From UBA10518 sp022837185 (GTDB taxonomy: Bacteria; Desulfobacterota; Desulfobulbia; Desulfobulbales; Desulfobulbaceae), in the NCBI GenBank assembly GCA_034007705.1, contig JAVEQK010000001.1:186001-250000 (forward strand): a stretch of DNA of 64,000 nucleotides, written 5' to 3'. Each line of letters opens with the position of its first letter. The first letter of the stretch is position 1. The translations under genes and the position numbers were made by a program. Below, piece after piece: positions 57,578 to 64,000 of this stretch. The notes beneath the pieces were generated by a model. The model was given only the letters and a program-made list of their open reading frames with translations. It had not been told where the DNA came from and made no database searches.

Positions 57578-58288
57578 GTGAAATATAAGCGCATCCTGCT
57601 CAAACTGAGCGGCGAGGCTTTGATGGGGGACGGCTCGTTCGGCATCAGTCTGGAAATGATCAGCCATGTGGCCCGTGAAATCAAAACGGTCCATGAACGA
57701 AATGTCCAGCTCGCTCTGGTGATCGGAGCCGGCAATATCTTTCGCGGTGTTGCCGGCGCCGTCAAGGGAATGGACCGGGCGGCGGCCGACAACATGGGCA
57801 TGCTGGCCACGGTGATCAACAGCCTGGCCGTTCAGGATGCCCTGGAAAACGAGGGGATGCCGACCCGGGTCATGTCCGCCATTCCCATGGACACCGTCTG
57901 TGAACCGTATATCCGCCGGCGGGCCATTCGTCACCTGGAAAAAGGACGGATAGTTATCTTCGCGGCCGGGACGGGGAATCCCTATTTCACCACCGACACC
58001 GCTTCTGTTCTGCGGGCGCTGGAAATCGAGTGCGAAGTGGTTATGAAGGCCACCAGGGTGGACGGCGTTTATGATCAGGATCCGGAAAAGAATCCCGAGG
58101 CCGTCCGCTTTGACCACCTGAATTACACCCGGGTCCTGCACCAGGACCTCCGGGTGATGGACGCCTCGGCCATTTCCCTCGCCCGGGAGGAAAAGCTGCC
58201 CATTCTGGTGTTCAACATGAAAATCCCCGGCAACATAGTCCGGGCGGCGGCCGGCGATGCCATCGGCACCCTGATCACGGCGGGGTGA
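57578..58288 (+). CDS. pyrH: Uridylate kinase
   Basis: PyrH phosphorylates UMP to UDP and is unrelated to eukaryotic UMP kinases. The GTG at 57578 is chosen because GGAGG (57565-57569) lies eight bases upstream, giving VKYKRILLKLSGEALMG, 236 residues. GAGNIFRGV, MDRAAADNMGMLATVIN and the C-terminal amino-acid-kinase segment ATRVDGVYDQDPEKN are present. It sits between tsf and frr as usual. Confidence 0.96.
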   Translation: MKYKRILLKLSGEALMGDGSFGISLEMISHVAREIKTVHERNVQLALVIGAGNIFRGVAGAVKGMDRAAADNMGMLATVINSLAVQDALENEGMPTRVMSAIPMDTVCEPYIRRRAIRHLEKGRIVIFAAGTGNPYFTTDTASVLRALEIECEVVMKATRVDGVYDQDPEKNPEAVRFDHLNYTRVLHQDLRVMDASAISLAREEKLPILVFNMKIPGNIVRAAAGDAIGTLITAG

Positions 58289-58347
58289 TCGGAACCGGGC
58301 CTCCTCTGTCCAGGAATGAACGCGCAACCACAGCCTGAGGAGTGATG

Positions 58348-58905
58348 ATGTCAAGAGAAGTAATCGAACAGTTGAATGAAAAGATGAACAGCAGCGTGGA
58401 CGCTCTGAAAAGGGAATTGGTCAAGATCAGGACGGGCCGGGCCTCCCTTTCTCTGCTCGATGACATTACCGTTGATGCCTACGGGACAAAGATGCCCCTG
58501 AATCAGGTCGGCACGCTGACCATTCCCGAAAGCAGGTTGATTGTTATCCAGCCCTGGGACCCGCAGATGCTGTCGGCCATTGAAAAGGCCATTCTCTCTT
58601 CCGACCTTGGCCTGACCCCTTCCAACGACGGGAAGGTCATCCGCCTCAACATCCCCCAGCTCACCGAGGAACGGCGCAAGGAGCTCGTCAAGCAGGTCAG
58701 AAAAATATCCGAAGAGTTCAGGGTTGCGATCCGCAATATCCGCCGGGAAGCCAATGACAGCCTGAAGAACATGAAAAAGGACAAGGAAATTTCCGAGGAC
58801 GACATGTTTCGGTTGCAGGACGAAGCCCAGAAAGTGACCGACAGCTTTATCAGGAAGATTGACGAGATTTCCGCCGGCAAGGAAAAGGAAGTCATGGAAG
58901 TGTGA
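58348..58905 (+). CDS. frr: Ribosome recycling factor
   Basis: Frr splits post-termination ribosomes with EF-G. From the ATG at 58348 (five bases after GAGGAG) the product has 185 residues; GTG 58342 and ATG 58345 are alternative starts. VKIRTGRASLSLLDDITVDAYG and the three-helix body ending LQDEAQKVTDSFIRKIDE are typical. Its stop overlaps the uppS start. Confidence 0.97.
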   Translation: MSREVIEQLNEKMNSSVDALKRELVKIRTGRASLSLLDDITVDAYGTKMPLNQVGTLTIPESRLIVIQPWDPQMLSAIEKAILSSDLGLTPSNDGKVIRLNIPQLTEERRKELVKQVRKISEEFRVAIRNIRREANDSLKNMKKDKEISEDDMFRLQDEAQKVTDSFIRKIDEISAGKEKEVMEV

Positions 58906-59675
58906 AGGATTTCCTTTGCCAGAACAGCATGGGTGAGGCGCCAAGCATCGATTCCGGTCAGATTCCACGACATGTCGCCATTGTCATGGACGGGAACGGC
59001 CGCTGGGCAGAAGAAAGGCGGCGGCCCCGCCTGTTCGGCCACCAGGCCGGCGTCAGATCGGTCCGTACCGTTGTCGAAACGGCCAGGGAAATCGGCATAC
59101 AGTATCTGACCCTGTACGCCTTCTCCACGGAAAACTGGCGCCGTCCCTCCATTGAAGTCAAGGGTCTCATGACCCTGCTGAAATCCTATCTTGACTCGGA
59201 ACAGGAGAACATGCTCCGCAACAGCATCCGCCTGCGGTGCCTGGGGGAGCATCAGAATCTGCCGGGCGAGGTGCAGGCTGCCCTGGCCAGGGTCATTGAC
59301 GCCACTTCCGGATGCAGGGCGATGACGCTCAATCTTGCCCTGAGTTACGGCGGCCGCAGCGAGATCATCCATGCCGTCCGGGAACTGGCGTCCCAATGCG
59401 TCGCGGGAACGCTGTCGGTCGATGACCTGGATGAACAGAGGTTAAGTGATCATCTGTACACCGGCGGGCAGCCGGATCCGGACCTCTTCATCCGCACGGG
59501 CGGAGAGAACAGGCTGTCCAATTTCCTGCTGTGGCAGTCTTCCTACGCGGAACTGTACTTTACGGAGATAAAATGGCCTGATTTCGGCCGGGAAGAGTTT
59601 CTGGAAGCGTTACGGAGCTACGGCCTCAGGCAGCGACGATTCGGCAAAACCGGCACCCAGCTCCGAAAGGGATGA
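58902..59675 (+). CDS. uppS: Undecaprenyl (isoprenyl) diphosphate synthase
   Basis: UppS makes the C55 lipid carrier for peptidoglycan and O-antigen from farnesyl and isopentenyl diphosphates. Signatures are VMDGNGRWAEERRR, GHQAGVRSVR-like FGHQAGVRSV, LTLYAFSTENWRRP and RTGGENRLSNFLLWQSSYAELYF. A GTG overlapping the frr stop (58902) gives 257 residues; an ATG at 58929 would give 248. It overlaps cdsA by four bases (ATGA). Confidence 0.96.
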   Translation: MKDFLCQNSMGEAPSIDSGQIPRHVAIVMDGNGRWAEERRRPRLFGHQAGVRSVRTVVETAREIGIQYLTLYAFSTENWRRPSIEVKGLMTLLKSYLDSEQENMLRNSIRLRCLGEHQNLPGEVQAALARVIDATSGCRAMTLNLALSYGGRSEIIHAVRELASQCVAGTLSVDDLDEQRLSDHLYTGGQPDPDLFIRTGGENRLSNFLLWQSSYAELYFTEIKWPDFGREEFLEALRSYGLRQRRFGKTGTQLRKG

Positions 59676-60471
59676 TTATTGTGAAGCGTCTTGTCCCCGG
59701 TCTGGTTATGACAGCGTTGTGGGTTCTGATCCTCATCGCCGGGTCAGCCTCGCTGTTCTGGCTGCTGATTGTCTGTACCGCCGCTCTCGGACTGCGGGAA
59801 TATTACCGCATGACCTTTGCCGGGGTTTCCGGCCTGCCGCGCTGGCTGTTCGTCGCCGTCAGCCTCGTTCCCGTCCTGGCAGTGCTGTCGCCGTTGCAAA
59901 TCTTCCACGCCGCGCTGATTGCCAGTCTGCTGGGCTCGATCCTCCTGGTCCTCTGGTTGTACCGCCGCCTGGAAAACGGGCTCTATTATCTCTGCTGCAG
60001 CTGTCTCGGGACCGTCTACATCAGCCTGTGTCTGGCACACTTGGTTCTGATCCGCACTCTGCCGCAGGGAGTGGCTTGGCTGCTGGTGCTGACGGCCGTG
60101 ACCGCGGGGGGGGATACGGGGGCCTATTATGTCGGCCGAACGCTGGGCCGGCGCAAGCTCTGCCCCCACATCAGTCCGGGGAAAACCGTGGAGGGGGCGA
60201 TCGGGGGTATTATTGCCGGTTCTCTGTGCGCCATGGTCACCGCCCTTGTTTTTCTGCCTGAGAGCAATCCCTTGCTGATCCTGGTTGCCGCCGTACCGCT
60301 CTGTCTGTTCAGTATTGCGGGAGATCTGACTGAGTCGGTGATCAAGCGTTCCGCGGGATTCAAGGATTCCGGTACCCTGCTGTTCGGTCACGGCGGCGTC
60401 CTCGACCGGATCGACAGCCTGCTGATCACGGGGCCCGTGCTCTATTTTCTTCTGTATTTCGGCATGCTGCC

Positions 60472-60475
<4 letters not shown>
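59672..60475 (+). CDS. cdsA: Phosphatidate cytidylyltransferase
   Basis: CdsA converts phosphatidic acid to CDP-diacylglycerol, the branch point of phospholipid synthesis. The 267 residues form about eight membrane helices. The C-terminal signature SVIKRSAGFKDSGTLLFGHGGVLDRIDSLL (shown in parts: KRSAGFKDSG, GHGGVLDRID) is complete. It overlaps uppS at ATGA and dxr at ATGA, so the three genes are translationally coupled. Confidence 0.96.
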
Positions 60476-61644
<1,169 letters not shown>

Positions 61645-61650
61645 CTGCTC

Positions 61651-62736
61651 ATGAATTCACTCATTTCCTTTATTATCGTCCTCGGCGTCCTGGTCTTTGT
61701 GCACGAACTCGGCCATTTTCTCTTTGCCAAGCTGTTCGGGGTCAGGGTTCTCAAGTTCTCCCTCGGATTCGGCAACAAAATCGCCGGCAGGAAGTGGGGG
61801 GAGACCGAATACCTGATCAGCGCCTTTCCCCTGGGGGGCTATGTCAAGATGTTCGGCGAAAACCCCGGTGAGCAGATCGAGCAGTCGGAACGGCGGCGCT
61901 CCTTTTCCCACAAGGCCGTCTGGCAGCGTTTCGGCATTGTTGCCGGCGGCCCGGTGTTCAATCTCTTTTTTGCCGTGGTCCTGTTTTTCGGCATGTTTGC
62001 CATCGCCGGACTTCCCGAACCGGTGGACACCACCCGCATCGGTCAGGTGTCACCGGATTCGGCGGCGGAAGCGGCGGGCATCAAACCCGGTGATACGGTG
62101 CTCAGCATCGACGGGCGGGAAACCGCGTCGTGGACCGATATATCGGAAACGATCCGAAACAGCGGCGGGCGGGAAATTGAACTGCTGATCGACCGGGAAG
62201 GGGAGCAGCTGGTCATCCGGGCGGTTCCGGTCATGGAAAAGACCAGGAACATATTCGGGGAGGAGGTCGGGGAACGCTACATGCTTGGCATCACCCGCAG
62301 TGAAGGAATCGTCTACCAGGACACGACCCTGCCGGAAGCCCTGCGGGCCGCGGCCATTCAGACCTGGAACCTGATCTACCTGACCATCCTCGGAATAATC
62401 AAGATTATCGAACGGGTGGTGCCGGCCTCGGAACTGGGCGGCCCCATCCGGATCGCCGAACTGGCCGGGCAGCAGATGGAGGCCGGATGGATGAACCTGC
62501 TGTATTTCATGGGCCTGCTCAGCGTCAACCTGGGAATTTTGAACCTGCTGCCGATTCCGGTTCTTGACGGCGGACACCTTGTTTTTCTGACCATTGAAGG
62601 CATACGGCGCCGGCCCCTGAGCGACAAGGCCATGGAGATGAGCCAGAAAGTGGGGCTGTTTCTGCTCGTTTCCCTGATGGTTTTCGTATTCTACAATGAT
62701 ATTCTCAGGCTGGTGCAAAGGTGGATGGGGTCCTGA
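61651..62736 (+). CDS. rseP: Site-2 protease RseP
   Basis: RseP is an intramembrane zinc protease that releases stress sigma factors from anti-sigma factors. The 361 residues show HELGHF (about residues 18-23) in the first helix. One PDZ domain follows (GQVSPDSAAEAAGIKPGDTVLSIDG, about 130-155). The second metal motif NLLPIPVLDGGHL (about 300) and further membrane helices complete it. One PDZ rather than two makes it shorter than E. coli RseP. It overlaps tsaB by 16 bases. Confidence 0.95.
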   Translation: MNSLISFIIVLGVLVFVHELGHFLFAKLFGVRVLKFSLGFGNKIAGRKWGETEYLISAFPLGGYVKMFGENPGEQIEQSERRRSFSHKAVWQRFGIVAGGPVFNLFFAVVLFFGMFAIAGLPEPVDTTRIGQVSPDSAAEAAGIKPGDTVLSIDGRETASWTDISETIRNSGGREIELLIDREGEQLVIRAVPVMEKTRNIFGEEVGERYMLGITRSEGIVYQDTTLPEALRAAAIQTWNLIYLTILGIIKIIERVVPASELGGPIRIAELAGQQMEAGWMNLLYFMGLLSVNLGILNLLPIPVLDGGHLVFLTIEGIRRRPLSDKAMEMSQKVGLFLLVSLMVFVFYNDILRLVQRWMGS

Positions 62737-63437
62737 TTCTTGCCATTGAGACGGCCACAGCCTGCGGGAGCGTCAGCCTGACCGGCGGGGGGGCGGCCCG
62801 TTTCCGTTTGCTGGCGGAATGCAGCGTCCAGCCCGATACCTCGCACTCCCGACGGCTGCTGGGATCGATTGCCTGGCTGATGAACGCGACCGGCGTGCAG
62901 TGGCACAACCTCGATGCCGTCGCCGTGAGCCTGGGACCGGGAAGCTTTACCGGCCTGCGCATCGGCATGGCTGCGGCCAAGGCCATTGCCATGGCGGCCG
63001 GCAAACCCCTGGTCGGCGTTCCAACCCTTGATGCTCTTGCCCTGGCCTGCGGCGGGGAGCAACGGCTCGTCTGCTGCCTGCTGGACGCCAGAAAAGAGGA
63101 AGTATACGCGGCTCTTTACCGCATGGACAACACCGGCATGCCGGAACCGCAGGACAAGCCTGTGGTTCTTCCACCCGCCGTCCTGCTGCGGGGTATCCGG
63201 GAACCGGTCGTCGTTGTCGGGCCGGGGGCATCGGTATACCGTGGGCAGCTGGCCGGCAATGACCGGGTTGTTTTTTTTCCCGAACACCTGGCGCAGCCCC
63301 GGGCGATGTACGTCGGGCTGCTCGGGGCGCGGAAGTTCCTGGCTGGTGACAGGCTGGATCCGGCCGCGGCCGCGCCGTTGTATGTCCGGGATTCCGACGC
63401 CCAGGTCAATCTGAAGCGGAAGGGCAGGCAGGTTTGA
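62721..63437 (+). CDS. tsaB: tRNA threonylcarbamoyladenosine biosynthesis protein TsaB
   Basis: TsaB is the scaffold partner of TsaD in making t6A at position 37 of ANN-reading tRNAs. The GTG at 62721 gives VDGVLILAIETATACGSVSL, 238 residues with the ASKHA fold. SLGPGSFTGLRIGMAAAKAIA is the family's hallmark (with the GPGSFTGLR core). It overlaps rseP upstream and ispG downstream (TGATG), so coupling is likely. Confidence 0.93.
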   Translation: MDGVLILAIETATACGSVSLTGGGAARFRLLAECSVQPDTSHSRRLLGSIAWLMNATGVQWHNLDAVAVSLGPGSFTGLRIGMAAAKAIAMAAGKPLVGVPTLDALALACGGEQRLVCCLLDARKEEVYAALYRMDNTGMPEPQDKPVVLPPAVLLRGIREPVVVVGPGASVYRGQLAGNDRVVFFPEHLAQPRAMYVGLLGARKFLAGDRLDPAAAAPLYVRDSDAQVNLKRKGRQV

Positions 63438-64000
63438 TGATTCGGCGGCGCCAGACCAGGCAGATACGGATCGGTGATGTCAGCATCGGCGGCAGCGCGC
63501 CCATTTCGGTGCAGTCCATGACCAACACCGATACCCGGGACGCGGGGCGGACCATTGCCCAGATCGGGGAGCTGGCGGCGGCGGGGTGCGAAATCGTCAG
63601 GGTCGCGGTCCCGGATCCGCAGGCGGCGGCCGCTGTCCGGCAGATCCGCGAACATATTTCCATTTCCCTGATTGCCGATATCCATTTCGACTGGCGCCTG
63701 GCGGTCGCCGCCATGGAAAACGGGGCCCAGGGCATCCGCGTCAATCCGGGCAACCTCGGGGGCAGGGAGAAGCTCGCCAGGGTGGTGGACGCCGCCAGGA
63801 TGCACGGGGTGCCCATCCGGGTGGGGGTCAATTCCGGTTCCATCGAGAAGGATCTGCTGGCCCGCTACGGCTATCCCACCCCGGCAGACCCTTCCGCGCT
63901 CATAGAGAGCGCGCTCAGGAACGTGCGGCTGATCGAGGAGCTCGGTTATACGGAGATGAAAATCTCCATCAAGTCATCCGATGTCCTGACGACCATCGCC
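63437..64000 (+). CDS. ispG: 4-hydroxy-3-methylbut-2-enyl diphosphate synthase (partial)
   Basis: IspG is the [4Fe-4S] enzyme of the MEP isoprenoid pathway. The ATG at 63437 overlaps the tsaB stop. About 188 residues are visible: RRRQTRQIRIGDVSIGG, VQSMTNTDTRDAGRTIAQIGEL, CEIVRVAVPDPQAA, PLIADIHFDWRLA-like SLIADIHFDWRLAV and GIRVNPGNLG. The cluster-binding cysteines lie beyond the window edge. Confidence 0.95.
   Translation, partial: MIRRRQTRQIRIGDVSIGGSAPISVQSMTNTDTRDAGRTIAQIGELAAAGCEIVRVAVPDPQAAAAVRQIREHISISLIADIHFDWRLAVAAMENGAQGIRVNPGNLGGREKLARVVDAARMHGVPIRVGVNSGSIEKDLLARYGYPTPADPSALIESALRNVRLIEELGYTEMKISIKSSDVLTTIA

Overview
The window is a continuous stretch of chromosome from a sulfur-metabolising anaerobe, most likely a member of the Desulfobacterota (Desulfobulbales-like; the order is inference). 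The main evidence is a complete aprBA (APS reductase) and qmoABC set next to translation genes, together with a protein of the type labelled DVU0298 in Desulfovibrio. The DNA is moderately GC-rich, densely coding and almost entirely on the + strand. I see no insertion sequence, phage, CRISPR array or integrase.

Layout. 1-4500: hflK-hflC and a rhomboid protease on the minus strand, an MFS transporter, and a minus-strand tRNA-Leu. 4500-13300: ribF, then a TPR / HEAT-like / TPR trio that runs directly into ribE-ribBA-ribH-nusB, then ftsK. 13300-21240: aprBA with a long structured leader and its own terminator, then qmoABC with its own promoter and terminator. 21260-26820: a tRNA(Thr-Tyr-Gly-Thr)-tuf-rpmG-tRNA-Trp-secE-nusG-rplK-rplA-rplJ-rplL run. 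27039-35293: rpoB-rpoC. 35300-54920: the str, S10, spc and alpha ribosomal operons in classical order (rpsL, rpsG, fusA, second tuf, rpsJ through rplQ), with secY-map but no adk. 54990-55770: a YkgJ-type cysteine-cluster protein. 56033-64000: rpsB-tsf-pyrH-frr-uppS-cdsA-dxr-rseP-tsaB-ispG, the last cut by the window edge.

How it works together. The ribosome, RNA polymerase and translation-factor genes form the growth core. SecE, SecY and Map serve export and nascent-chain processing. The rpsB cluster joins translation factors to isoprenoid, undecaprenyl and phospholipid precursor synthesis. AprAB reduces adenylylsulfate to sulfite with electrons supplied from the quinone pool through QmoABC, so the central energy pathway sits inside the housekeeping block. 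sat and dsrAB are not in the window.

Most of the window is conserved housekeeping. The points worth a second look are: the apr leader with mutually exclusive hairpins; two tuf copies identical exactly to the gene edges with codon usage unlike their neighbours; an inverted pair of degenerate heptamer arrays between two tRNAs; the uncharacterised TPR/zinc-ribbon-HEAT/TPR module fused transcriptionally to riboflavin synthesis; an unusual str-operon EF-G with its own promoter; and a concentration of TTG start codons in ribosomal protein genes. All assignments come from reading the sequence; no database search was run.
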